Shown here: one piece after another, positions 34,606-43,620 of the stretch
How the letters are laid out: every line of letters starts with the position of its first letter
Position numbering within the stretch: position 1 is the first letter of the stretch
DNA from: Tritonibacter multivorans
GTDB taxonomy: Bacteria > Pseudomonadota > Alphaproteobacteria > Rhodobacterales > Rhodobacteraceae
Assembly: GCF_001458415.1 (NCBI RefSeq)
Contig: NZ_CYSD01000039.1
Location: 1-64,000, forward strand
Length of the DNA: 64,000 bases
Direction of reading: 5' to 3'
Program-made: the position numbers and the translations under genes
Notes under the pieces: generated by a model
The model's database searches: none
What the model was told of the DNA's origin: nothing
Seen by the model: only the letters and a program-made list of their open reading frames with translations

Positions 34606-35610
34606 ATGAATCCGGTCATCCTAGGCTTGATCACCATCGTAACCGGGGTGGCAGGCTGTATTGGATATTTCTTCCTCTCAAACCTGATCCTTGATGCGGT
34701 GTTGCCCGCGCGCGGTCCCAATGCCGGGCGCAATATCAACCGCGCCAATCTGATCCGCCCTTGGCTGTTCCTGCTGCCTGCGATGGCTGCCCTTGGCCTG
34801 TATCTTGCCTATCCGGTGATCGAGACCCTGCGTCTGTCGCTGATGGACCGGGTGCAGGGCGGCGGCTATGTCTGGGCGGGGTTTGACAACTATTCCCAGA
34901 TGCTGAGCGAAGCCAAATTCTGGGAGGCCATGCGCAACAACCTGCTGTGGCTGATTGTGGTGCCTGCGGCGTCCACCGCGCTGGGCCTTCTGGTGGCGCA
35001 GCTGACCGACCGGATTGCCTGGGGCAACATCGCCAAGTCGCTGATCTTTATGCCGATGGCGATCTCTTTTGTTGGCGCCTCAGTGATCTGGAAGCTGGTC
35101 TATGACGCCCGTCCCGAAGGCGCGGATCAGATTGGGGTGCTGAACGCGATCTATGTCTGGATGTCGGGTGATGGCCCGCAGACCTGGCTGACCCTGCCGT
35201 TCTGGAACAACTTCTTCCTGATGGTGGTGCTGATCTGGATCCAGACCGGCTTTGCCATGGTGATCCTATCGGCGGCCTTGCGCGGTATTCCCGAAGAAAC
35301 GGTCGAGGCTGCGATTGTGGATGGGGCCAACCCGTTTCAGATCTTCTTCCGCATTAAGGTGCCGCAGATCAAAAACACCATTCTGGTGGTCTGGACCACG
35401 ATCACCATCACTGTGCTCAAGGTCTTTGACATCGTCTTTGCCATGACCAACGGCCAGTGGGAGACGCAGGTTCTGGCCAACTACATGTACGACAAGATGT
35501 TCCGCGCCAATGACTGGGGCGTGGGGTCGGCGGCGGCCATGGTGATCATGCTGCTGGTGACGCCGATCCTTGTCTGGAACGTGCGCAATGCGCGCCGCGA
35601 GATGCGCTGA
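34606..35610 (+). CDS. aglF: Alpha-glucoside ABC transporter permease
   Basis: MalF-type permease of 334 residues with an N-terminal pair of helices and a core of about six more. The cytoplasmic EAA loop is EETVEAAIVDGANPFQIFFR near residue 230. TAGGAGT precedes the ATG. Pairs with AglG to form the channel. Confidence 0.92.
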   Translation: MNPVILGLITIVTGVAGCIGYFFLSNLILDAVLPARGPNAGRNINRANLIRPWLFLLPAMAALGLYLAYPVIETLRLSLMDRVQGGGYVWAGFDNYSQMLSEAKFWEAMRNNLLWLIVVPAASTALGLLVAQLTDRIAWGNIAKSLIFMPMAISFVGASVIWKLVYDARPEGADQIGVLNAIYVWMSGDGPQTWLTLPFWNNFFLMVVLIWIQTGFAMVILSAALRGIPEETVEAAIVDGANPFQIFFRIKVPQIKNTILVVWTTITITVLKVFDIVFAMTNGQWETQVLANYMYDKMFRANDWGVGSAAAMVIMLLVTPILVWNVRNARREMR

Positions 35611-35620
35611 GGAGGCCCAA

Positions 35621-36769
35621 ATGGACAATATCGCAGGAAAGCGATCCTCGCTCACGTGGATCGTACATATCACCGTCGCGGCGCTTGTTGCGCTGTGGCT
35701 GTTTCCCACCGTAGGTCTGTTTGTGTCGTCCTTTCGCACGGGCGATCAGATCTCGGCCTCGGGCTGGTGGCGCGCGCTGGGCGCGTCCGAGCAGACCCTG
35801 ACCTTCCGCACCGCGGCACCTGATACGCAGGTGGAAGAGGGTGGATTTTATGTGGTCGAGGGCAATCTGTTTGAAGGTGGCGACCCGCTGGACCTACGCG
35901 CCTGGGGTGTCAGTTCCCGTGAGGTCGATGCCTTCCGCACGGGCGACACCGCAGAACTGCGCAAAGGCGGGACGCTCACCCTGTCGCCGGACGGCGGCTA
36001 CCGGATGGAAAACACAGAGCCCTTCTCGGGCAAACGCGGGCAGCGGGTGTTTGTCTCGGCTGTGGTGCCGCCCGAATTTACGCTGGAGAACTATAACAAC
36101 CTGCTGTTCAAAGCGGGGCAGGGCGAAGGCATGGGCGAGGCGTTTATCAATACGCTCACCGTGACCATCCCGGCGACGATCATTCCGATCCTTGTTGCGG
36201 CCTTTGCAGCCTATGCGCTGGCGTGGATGGAGTTTCCGGGCCGGGCGCTGCTGATCGCTATCATTGTGGGCCTTCTGGTGGTGCCCCTGCAACTGGCGCT
36301 GATCCCGCTGTTGAAGCTGCACCTCGGGATTGGCATCGGCAAAGGGTATCTGGGGGTTTGGCTGGCGCACACCGGCTTTGGCATGCCATTGGCGATCTAC
36401 CTGCTGCGGAACTACATGGCTGGGCTGCCGCGCGACCTGATTGAAAACGCCCGTGTCGATGGGGCCAGCGAATTTCAGATTTTCACCAAGCTGATCCTGC
36501 CCCTCAGCTTTCCGGCTTTGGCGTCTTTTGCGATCTTCCAGTTCCTATGGACGTGGAACGATCTTCTGGTCGCCAAAGTCTTCCTGATCGACTCCACCGG
36601 TCAGACCACCGTCATGACGGCCCGCATTGTCGAAATGCTGGGCACGCGCGGTGGCAACTGGGAGATCCTCGCCACGGCGGCCTTTGTGTCCATTGCCGTG
36701 CCGCTGGCGGTCTTCTTCGCAATGCAACGCTATCTGGTGCGCGGCCTTCTGGCTGGCTCCGTCAAGTAA
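35621..36769 (+). CDS. aglG: Alpha-glucoside ABC transporter permease with large periplasmic insert
   Basis: MalG-type permease of 382 residues, about 100 longer than a usual MalG protein. The extra length lies between the first and second helices (about residues 45-155), a hydrophilic segment with WGVSSREVDAFRTGDTAELR and VPPEFTLENYNNLLF. The EAA loop is RDLIENARVDGASEFQIFTK. GGAGG lies before the ATG at 35621. Long AglG proteins are known from alphaproteobacteria. Confidence 0.9.
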   Translation: MDNIAGKRSSLTWIVHITVAALVALWLFPTVGLFVSSFRTGDQISASGWWRALGASEQTLTFRTAAPDTQVEEGGFYVVEGNLFEGGDPLDLRAWGVSSREVDAFRTGDTAELRKGGTLTLSPDGGYRMENTEPFSGKRGQRVFVSAVVPPEFTLENYNNLLFKAGQGEGMGEAFINTLTVTIPATIIPILVAAFAAYALAWMEFPGRALLIAIIVGLLVVPLQLALIPLLKLHLGIGIGKGYLGVWLAHTGFGMPLAIYLLRNYMAGLPRDLIENARVDGASEFQIFTKLILPLSFPALASFAIFQFLWTWNDLLVAKVFLIDSTGQTTVMTARIVEMLGTRGGNWEILATAAFVSIAVPLAVFFAMQRYLVRGLLAGSVK

Positions 36770-36788
36770 ACATAGGTCAAGGTGCCTG

Positions 36789-38438
36789 ATGAACATGCAA
36801 ACTTCGCTTGAACAGTCCCCCGCTCTCGCAGCCAACCCCAACTGGTGGAAAGGCGGTGTCATTTATCAGATCTATCCGCGGTCGTTCCAGGACAGCAATG
36901 GTGATGGCATTGGCGATCTGCCGGGGATCACCCAGCGTCTGCCCTATATTGCCTCGCTTGGGGTGGATGCGATCTGGATTTCGCCCTTCTTCAAATCGCC
37001 GATGAAGGACTTTGGCTATGACGTCAGCGATTACCGCGACGTGGACCCGATGTTCGGCACTCTGGATGATTTTTCTGAACTGCTGCGCACCGCGCATAAT
37101 CTTGGCCTGCGGGTGATGATCGATCTGGTGATGTCGCACAGCTCGGACCAGCATCCTTGGTTCGCCGCCAGCCGCGCCAGCCGCGACAATGAGAAATCCG
37201 ATTGGTACGTCTGGGCCGATGCAAAGCCCGACGGCACGCCGCCGAACAACTGGTTGTCGATCTTTGGCGGCTCGGCTTGGCAGTGGGACACCCGCCGCGA
37301 ACAATATTACCTGCACAACTTCCTGAGCACGCAGCCGGATCTGAACTTCCATTGTCCGGATGTGCAGGATGCGCTGCTGGATGTGGCGCGCTTCTGGCTG
37401 GAGCTGGGGGTGGATGGGTTCCGTCTGGACACCATCAACTTCTATTTCCACGACGCCCAGCTGCGCAACAACCCGGCGCTGAGCGCTGATGCACGCAACG
37501 CCTCTATTGCGCCCTCGGTCAACCCTTACAACTATCAGGATCATCTCTATTCCAAGAACCAGCCCGAGAACCTCGTGTTCCTCGAACGGCTGCGGGCGCT
37601 GTGCGACGAATATGACGACCGCGCCTGTCTGGGCGAGGTGGGCGATGCCCAACGCGGCCTGGAGATCATGGGCGAATACACCAGCGGCGAGAACCGCATG
37701 CACATGTGTTACGCGTTTGAGTTCCTTGAAAGCAAACCGCTGACCGCAGCTTATGTGAAGCAGGTCTTTGACCGGCTGGATGATGTCGCACCTGAAGCCT
37801 GGGCCTGCTGGGCGTTTTCCAACCATGACGTCAAACGTTTTGCCTCGCGCTGGGACTTGTCGGACGCGGCCCTGCGCACGCATATCACCCTGATGATGTG
37901 CCTGCGCGGCTCTGCCTGCCTGTATCAGGGCGAAGAGCTGGGGCTGGAAGAGGCAGACGTGGCTTTTGAGGATCTGCAGGACCCCTATGGCATTGAATTC
38001 TGGCCTGAATTCAAGGGCCGCGATGGCTGTCGCACGCCAATGGTCTGGGAAACGCAGGCGGAAAACGCAGGCTTTGGCGCGGCCAAGACATGGCTGCCCG
38101 TCAGCCCCGCACAGGCGGCCAAGGCGGTTGACCGACAGGAACAAGACCCCGAGGCCCTTTTGCATCACTACCGTCGCGCCATTGCCCTGCGCAAAGCCCA
38201 TCCTGCCCTGTCGCTTGGCGAAACCACATGGATGGACGCCACCGGCAATGTGCTGAGCATGATCCGTAGACACGAAGGGGCTGAGGTGCTTTGTGTTTTG
38301 AACCTGTCTGATGCGCCCGTGACCACCACATTGCCCGCTGGCAACTGGGTGTCTGTGGCCGCAGAACTGGGCGGTCAGGCCCCGCAAGGCGATCTGGAGC
38401 CTTGGGGCTTTATCATCGCTGAGAAAAAGGACGCATGA
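36789..38438 (+). CDS. aglA: Alpha-glucosidase, glycoside hydrolase family 13
   Basis: Cytoplasmic GH13 enzyme of 549 residues. Conserved regions are DVSDYRDVDP, GFRLDTINF with the nucleophile D214, CLGEVGD with the acid/base E283, and FSNHDV with the transition-state stabiliser D347. It hydrolyses imported sucrose, maltose or trehalose-like sugars to hexoses. AAGG six bases before the ATG at 36789 supports this start. No signal peptide, in keeping with hydrolysis after uptake. Confidence 0.92.
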   Translation: MNMQTSLEQSPALAANPNWWKGGVIYQIYPRSFQDSNGDGIGDLPGITQRLPYIASLGVDAIWISPFFKSPMKDFGYDVSDYRDVDPMFGTLDDFSELLRTAHNLGLRVMIDLVMSHSSDQHPWFAASRASRDNEKSDWYVWADAKPDGTPPNNWLSIFGGSAWQWDTRREQYYLHNFLSTQPDLNFHCPDVQDALLDVARFWLELGVDGFRLDTINFYFHDAQLRNNPALSADARNASIAPSVNPYNYQDHLYSKNQPENLVFLERLRALCDEYDDRACLGEVGDAQRGLEIMGEYTSGENRMHMCYAFEFLESKPLTAAYVKQVFDRLDDVAPEAWACWAFSNHDVKRFASRWDLSDAALRTHITLMMCLRGSACLYQGEELGLEEADVAFEDLQDPYGIEFWPEFKGRDGCRTPMVWETQAENAGFGAAKTWLPVSPAQAAKAVDRQEQDPEALLHHYRRAIALRKAHPALSLGETTWMDATGNVLSMIRRHEGAEVLCVLNLSDAPVTTTLPAGNWVSVAAELGGQAPQGDLEPWGFIIAEKKDA

Positions 38439-38442
38439 CCCC

Positions 38443-39537
38443 ATGGCAGAGCTGAAGCTGACAAATGTGGCCAAGACCTATGCGGGCTCGGTTGATGTGC
38501 TGCGGGACATCAACCTCGACATTGAAAAAGGCGAACTGATCGTCTTTGTTGGCCCGTCGGGCTGCGGGAAGTCGACCCTGCTGCGAATGATTGCCGGGCT
38601 CGAACGGATCACGGGCGGCACGCTAGAGATTGAAGGCGATGTCATGAATGACGTGCCCCCCGCACAGCGGGGGATCGCCATGGTGTTCCAGTCTTATGCG
38701 CTGTACCCGCATCTCACCGTGCGCGAAAACATGGCCTTTGCCCTGAAGATCGCCAAGAAACCCAAAGCTGAAATCGACGCCGCGATTGGACGCGCGGCCA
38801 AGATCCTGCAACTCGAGGACTATCTGGACCGTCTGCCCAAGGCCCTTTCGGGCGGTCAGCGCCAGCGGGTGGCCATTGGTCGGTCGATTGTGCGCGATCC
38901 CAAGGTCTATCTGTTTGACGAGCCGCTCTCCAATCTGGATGCCGCCTTGCGGGTTGCGACACGGATCGAGATCGCGCGGCTGAAGGAAAGCATGCCCGAC
39001 AGCACCATGATCTATGTGACCCATGATCAGGTCGAGGCGATGACGCTGGCCAGCCGGATTGTGGTTCTGGCGAACAAAGGCATTGCACAGGTCGGCACGC
39101 CGCTTGAGCTGTACGAGACCCCGGAAAACGAATTTGTGGCGCAGTTTATCGGCTCTCCGGCGATGAACCTGCTGCCCGGTCAAATTGTTGCAACAGGCGC
39201 GACCACGACCATTGCACTGGATGCCGGGGGGACGGCGGTTTCAACCATTCCGACCCGCCCTGACCAGCAGGGCCTGCGCGTCAATGTCGGGGTCCGTCCC
39301 GAGGATCTGGTGCAGTCCGACGCTGACACGCTGTTTGAAGGCTCCGTCGATTTCACCGAGGCGCTGGGCGAGGTCACCCTGCTCTATGTGGATCGTCCCG
39401 ATGGCGGCGACCAGCTGATCGCAAAACTGCCGGGTATCCACAAAGACCTGCGCGGTGTTGCGGTCAAACTGGCAGCAGATCCGGCCAAGGTGCATCTGTT
39501 TGCAAATGGCCAATCCCTCCGCCCCAAAGCAGGCTGA
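38443..39537 (+). CDS. aglK: Alpha-glucoside ABC transporter ATPase
   Basis: MsmX/UgpC-type ATPase of 364 residues. Walker A GPSGCGKST, signature LSGGQRQRVAIGRSIVRDP, Walker B YLFDEPLSNLD and switch His in YVTHDQVEAMTL, followed by a C-terminal OB-like regulatory domain from about residue 235. Last gene of the agl operon; it ends three bases from the convergent glutathione transferase gene with no obvious terminator between. Confidence 0.93.
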   Translation: MAELKLTNVAKTYAGSVDVLRDINLDIEKGELIVFVGPSGCGKSTLLRMIAGLERITGGTLEIEGDVMNDVPPAQRGIAMVFQSYALYPHLTVRENMAFALKIAKKPKAEIDAAIGRAAKILQLEDYLDRLPKALSGGQRQRVAIGRSIVRDPKVYLFDEPLSNLDAALRVATRIEIARLKESMPDSTMIYVTHDQVEAMTLASRIVVLANKGIAQVGTPLELYETPENEFVAQFIGSPAMNLLPGQIVATGATTTIALDAGGTAVSTIPTRPDQQGLRVNVGVRPEDLVQSDADTLFEGSVDFTEALGEVTLLYVDRPDGGDQLIAKLPGIHKDLRGVAVKLAADPAKVHLFANGQSLRPKAG

Positions 39538-39540
39538 CGA

Positions 39541-40182
39541 TCACGCGCCGCCGAACCAGATCGGCGGCGTGTCCTCGGCCCAAGGGCTGTGCTTTTCCAT
39601 TACGGTGGCAAAGGCGGGGCTGGTCAGAAACCGGTCCAGCCAGCCGCGCATATGCGGCCAATCCTGCGCGTCAAACCAAGCCCGGTCAATAAAGGCGAAC
39701 TGGCGCACAAAGGGCAGAATGGCAAAATCCGCAAGACGCGGCGCTGCGCCCAATAGCCAAGCCTGCCCGCTCAGGCGGCGGTTGAGGTCGAACAGAACTG
39801 CGGCGGCCTTCTCCCTTTCTTCATCGGGGTTCAGATCTGGGTAGCGGGTTGCGTATTTGCTGTGATCCAGCGCCGCTTTGAAGGGGCCGTCATTGCGCGC
39901 GATCAGCTCCCACCCTTCAGCAGGCATATCCAAAAGCTGTTGCGGGTCGCGCTGCTCCAGCGCCCAGATCATAATATCCAGACTTTCATCAATCACCTTC
40001 GTGCCGAGGTTCAGGCAGGGCACGGTTGCGGTGGGCGAGGTGTCCAGAAAGGCCTGCGGCTTGTCCCGCAGGCGCTGGATGTCGCGGAGCTCGACCTGCA
40101 GGCCTGCGCTGAGGATGGCGAGGCGGGCCCGCATGGCATAGGGGCAGCGGCGAAAGGACCAGAGGATCGGAGAATGGGTCAT
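39541..40182 (-). CDS. Glutathione S-transferase family protein
   Basis: Two-domain GST of 213 residues. The thioredoxin-like N-terminal half has the Cys-type active site R-C13-P-Y-A-M and the cis-proline segment TATVPCL with DESLDIMIW; the C-terminal half is all-helical. The cysteine instead of Ser/Tyr suggests a thiol-transferase or dehalogenase-like branch (omega-like). I start at the ATG 40182; an ATG 12 codons upstream at 40218 is less likely. Substrate unknown. Confidence 0.85.
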   Translation of the reverse strand: MTHSPILWSFRRCPYAMRARLAILSAGLQVELRDIQRLRDKPQAFLDTSPTATVPCLNLGTKVIDESLDIMIWALEQRDPQQLLDMPAEGWELIARNDGPFKAALDHSKYATRYPDLNPDEEREKAAAVLFDLNRRLSGQAWLLGAAPRLADFAILPFVRQFAFIDRAWFDAQDWPHMRGWLDRFLTSPAFATVMEKHSPWAEDTPPIWFGGA

Positions 40183-40256
40183 GGCGCTGATGTAGCGGCA
40201 TCTCGCGGTGCGGGTCAAACAATGGGTTCCCGCACGGCCGTGATCTGCGCCGTCGC

Positions 40257-40292
40257 CATGCGGGCCGGGTGAGGGTCAACCCGGCCCGCATG
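40257..40292. terminator. Strong hairpin downstream of the FG-GAP gene
   Basis: CATGCGGGCCGGGT (40257-40270) and ACCCGGCCCGCATG (40279-40292) form a perfect 14-base stem with an 8-base loop. No T tract on either side. It lies 12 bases after the stop of the minus-strand gene at 40304, so it probably ends or protects that transcript. Confidence 0.65.
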
Positions 40293-40303
40293 TTGGATGG
40301 ACC

Positions 40304-42343
40304 TTAGACGAGAGGGGTGTCGTCGAAGAAATAGGTCTCATCCGCGACGTCATCTGTTGCCAGAACAACGCCGGTGTTGGTGAAAACGGCATTGCCGTCA
40401 TTTTCCAAGAGCGACAGGGTGTTGGGCATCGCATCCGTGGACAGCAGCAGGTCCAGATCACCATCCCCGTCATAGTCGGCTGCAGTGTGCACATTGCCGG
40501 TGATGGTCGGGTCAAAGGACTGCAGCACAAAGTCCTTGCCGCCGCCGGTGTCCACAAATTCATAAACCCGCAGGCCCGGCGCAAGGGAGCTGTCGCTGGC
40601 GCCGGCACTGATGATTTCGATGGTGTCGTCGCCATCGAAATTGCCGCCTTCGACCAGCCCCACCAGTCCGTCTTCATCGACGTCCACGCCCGGGAAAGCT
40701 CCGGCTTCGGTGTTGCCGGTACCATCGTTGAGCAGCGCAAAGATCCCGCGCCCCTCGCCATTGGCCACAAACAGCACGTCCAGGTCTCCGTCGCCATCGA
40801 GATCAAGGATTTCGCCGTCGAAATGGGTTTCCGGAGACGGCCCGCGGCTGCCAGCCGCAGTCAGGTTGCCAACCCCATCATTGACGTAGATGTCCACGCT
40901 GCTGGGGTCCGGCCCGGTCAGCACCACAATGTCACCGGCGGTGTCCCCGGTGAATTCCCCAATCAGCGCTTCCAGACCAAAAGCCGAGGCAATCGCGCTT
41001 CGGGTCAGCACCGAGAAATTTCCAGAGCCGTCGTTTTCCAGCAGAAAGGCCGTGTCGCCGTTCTCATCAATGGCCAGAACATCCGCATCCCCATCGCCGT
41101 CCACATCCCGTGCGTCATGGGCGATCAGCGCTTCTCCGTCAAAGAAGATGTTTGGAAACAGGGCACTGGTGGTGATCGATGAGACATTGGAATCCGTGAA
41201 CACAGCACTGCCGTCGTTGGCATGCAATGTGGTCTCGAACGTGAATATGTCGGTGACGCCGGGGTCGGGTGGCACGGTGACGTTCAGTGTCAGAAAGTCG
41301 ATCGATCCATTGCCGTCAAAATCGGCGGCGACGGTGCCTTCGCTGCCCGGTGTGATCCCGGTGGCGCGGATGGTAAAGGTGCCATCGCCGTCATTGAGGC
41401 CCAGTTTGACCTCACTGCCGTCGACAAACCAGACATCCGCAGAGGGGGGCGCGGGGGGCGGGGCTGAGGTTGGTTCAAACCGCAGGAAGTCGGTGCGCAG
41501 GGGTTCCTTGCCGTCGGACATGCCGACCAGTTCGATTTTGTCGCCGACTGCAAGTTCCAGATCTTCAATTTTGCGCTCTGCGCGGCTGGCGGCATTGGCA
41601 ACACTGCTGCCGCTGGCGCTGTCCCAGTCGAAGTTATCGACCTCGACGCCGTTGACCAGCACACGCATGTTGGACATGCCGTCGGTTTCATCAAAATAGC
41701 CAATCGTCAGGTCAAAAGTTCCCGCCTGTTCAACGGTATGACACGCGCGCGCTTCGACATTTTTCTTGGCTTGAAGAAAGGCGTCATCCGAAGCAACGGG
41801 GTTGCTGACCACTTTGAAACCAGACAGGATCTCGAGCGTTTCAGCTTCGATCACAAAAGGATCCGAGCTGGGCGGAGGGGGCGGAGGTCCGTCTGACGGT
41901 GCAATATCAAGGTAATCCGTGCGCAGCGGCTCCCCGCCATCACGGCGACCGCGCAGGACCACGAGGTCGCCGGGTTCAAGCCAGACCGATGCGACGATCT
42001 GTTCCTGAAGGCCACTGGGCGTCACAAGATCACGGCCTGCGGTGCTGTCCCAGTCGAAACTGTCGACCACAACGCCATTCACCACGACCTCCATGCAGGA
42101 TACGCCATCGGTTTCATCAAAATATCCGACGGTGAGATCATAGGTGCCTGCCGCGCCATCAAACACCCCGCCCGCCCGCGAGATATCGGCGGTCGCCTGC
42201 AGGAATTTATCGCTTGATGCATGCGGGTTGGAGCGCACGGCAAAGCCGCCATCAATGCTCATGTCTTCGGCTTCATTTCGCCCGAGGTTGAGCGACGCGG
42301 CAAACCCGGCTTCAACCGGGGAATCTGGTATCGGAAGGGGCAT
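40304..42343 (-). CDS. FG-GAP/VCBS repeat protein with two CBM-like modules
   Basis: A 679-residue acidic protein. Residues 20-150 and 165-295 are two copies of one beta-rich module (each with GYFDETDG, VVVDSFDWDS- or VEVDNFDWDS-type and EPLRTD-type sequence), resembling carbohydrate-binding modules; proline-rich linkers (PPPPPPSS, PPPAPP) follow them. The C-terminal half has FG-GAP/VCBS repeats with calcium-binding loops such as DVDGDGDADV, DLDGDGDLDV and DYDGDGDLDL. There is no Sec signal peptide, so secretion would need type I export or another route. It stands alone. Extracellular polysaccharide or surface binding is a guess. Confidence 0.8.
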   Translation of the reverse strand: MPLPIPDSPVEAGFAASLNLGRNEAEDMSIDGGFAVRSNPHASSDKFLQATADISRAGGVFDGAAGTYDLTVGYFDETDGVSCMEVVVNGVVVDSFDWDSTAGRDLVTPSGLQEQIVASVWLEPGDLVVLRGRRDGGEPLRTDYLDIAPSDGPPPPPPSSDPFVIEAETLEILSGFKVVSNPVASDDAFLQAKKNVEARACHTVEQAGTFDLTIGYFDETDGMSNMRVLVNGVEVDNFDWDSASGSSVANAASRAERKIEDLELAVGDKIELVGMSDGKEPLRTDFLRFEPTSAPPPAPPSADVWFVDGSEVKLGLNDGDGTFTIRATGITPGSEGTVAADFDGNGSIDFLTLNVTVPPDPGVTDIFTFETTLHANDGSAVFTDSNVSSITTSALFPNIFFDGEALIAHDARDVDGDGDADVLAIDENGDTAFLLENDGSGNFSVLTRSAIASAFGLEALIGEFTGDTAGDIVVLTGPDPSSVDIYVNDGVGNLTAAGSRGPSPETHFDGEILDLDGDGDLDVLFVANGEGRGIFALLNDGTGNTEAGAFPGVDVDEDGLVGLVEGGNFDGDDTIEIISAGASDSSLAPGLRVYEFVDTGGGKDFVLQSFDPTITGNVHTAADYDGDGDLDLLLSTDAMPNTLSLLENDGNAVFTNTGVVLATDDVADETYFFDDTPLV

Positions 42344-42576
42344 AGGAGGGTCCTCTTTAACAAAGCAACACAGCCCAAAACACGGCTGTGGGCTTAAAAT
42401 ACCAAATCGCCCTTACCGCTAGGTAGAACGCCTTGGTATGACCCGCCAGATTGGCGATTTATCGCCATTTTGTGGCTTATAAGCGTAGTCCGATCCAAAA
42501 GCTGTACCCCCCTTGGACAGGCCAACACTTGGGGCGCTGTCGCAGGGATCGCGACTGTCGCCGAGGCGCGGCCTTG
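42344..42576. promoter_or_regulatory. Upstream region of the FG-GAP gene with nested inverted repeats
   Basis: Three inverted repeats lie here: ACAGCC/GGCTGT (42370-42375, 42384-42389), ATACCAA/TTGGTAT (42399-42405, 42433-42439) and AAATCGCC/GGCGATTT (42404-42411, 42453-42460). The latter two overlap and are mutually exclusive. They may be operator sites or alternative RNA structures in the leader of the minus-strand FG-GAP gene. Confidence 0.4.
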
Positions 42577-43551
42577 TCAGGGGGCGGACTGCCGCAACAG
42601 GGACGGGGCGATGTCGAAATGGGCTGAAAAGCTTGATGAAAAATGCGCAGCAGAGCGAAAGCCCGTCATCACCGCAATGTCCAGCAGTGCCAGATTGCTG
42701 TTGATCAGCAAGGCGCGCGCCCGTTCCAGACGCTGCGTTTTGGCAAATTTCGCGGGCGTCATGCCCGTGTGTTTGGCAAACATACGTTCCAGGGTGCGGC
42801 GACTGGTGCCAACGGATTTGGCCAGATCCGGCAGGGTCAGCGGCGTTTCCATGTTCTCTGAGAGAATCGCGCAAGCTAGGCGCAACTGCTTGGGTGCGGT
42901 GTCCGGCAGGCGCGAGGCCCCTGTGGATTGGACCACCTTGTCGGTGCGAATGCGGTTCAGCTGCAGCTGGTTGGCGATGGAATCCACCAGGCGTTTGTTA
43001 TGGTCCTGCCCGATCAGCGCCAGCATCAGATCCAGCGACGCCATGCCGCCCGAACAGCTGACAATGCGACCATCGATTTCGTAGATCGCATCTGTCACAG
43101 TGATGTCGGGGTTGTCGTCGCGAAACGCGGGCAGGCTTTCCCAGTGCAATGTACAGGTCCGGCCCCGCAGAAGACCGGCGCGCGCCAAAAGAACCGTCCC
43201 CATGGAAATGGCCCCAATGGTCACGCCCGCAGCGTGACGCCGGCTCAAAAAGGCCAGCAACCGATTGGGATTTTCCACATCCACGCAGAGGCCTGCGCAG
43301 ATGAAGGTGTAGTCGGGCAGGGGGCCTTCGCCAATTGCGCCATTGCTTTCCAGGGTCAGCCCATTGGACGCCCGAATAGGTGCCCCATCCAGACTGACGA
43401 CACGCCAGTCATAACAGGCACGCCCCGCAAGCCGGTTCGCGACACGCAGAGGTTCAATGGCAGAGGTCACCGACAGCATGGAGACATCGTCCAAGAGGAC
43501 AAATTCCATGAGCAGAGGCCGGTCTGTCGGAGGCTGCTTTTGGTGTGTCAT
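42577..43551 (-). CDS. AraC family regulator with GATase1-like domain (GbdR-like)
   Basis: A 324-residue regulator. Residues 15-185 form a class I glutamine-amidotransferase/DJ-1-like ligand domain, including GVTIGAISMGTVLLARAGLL and VSCSGGMASLDLML; residues 225-320 are the AraC helix-turn-helix pair (LPDLAKSVGTSRRTLERMFA, then IAVMTGFRSAAHFSSSF). This architecture is that of GbdR and ArgR/CdhR regulators. It lies immediately downstream of gbcBA in the same direction, so it most probably activates glycine betaine catabolism. Ligand not provable from sequence. Confidence 0.87.
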   Translation of the reverse strand: MTHQKQPPTDRPLLMEFVLLDDVSMLSVTSAIEPLRVANRLAGRACYDWRVVSLDGAPIRASNGLTLESNGAIGEGPLPDYTFICAGLCVDVENPNRLLAFLSRRHAAGVTIGAISMGTVLLARAGLLRGRTCTLHWESLPAFRDDNPDITVTDAIYEIDGRIVSCSGGMASLDLMLALIGQDHNKRLVDSIANQLQLNRIRTDKVVQSTGASRLPDTAPKQLRLACAILSENMETPLTLPDLAKSVGTSRRTLERMFAKHTGMTPAKFAKTQRLERARALLINSNLALLDIAVMTGFRSAAHFSSSFSAHFDIAPSLLRQSAP

Positions 43552-43620
43552 GCGGTCTTCATCACTTTGGTCGGAGGCTGGACAGGGGCCAGCCTCGCGC
43601 AGCCTTTTTTGCAGGGCGGA

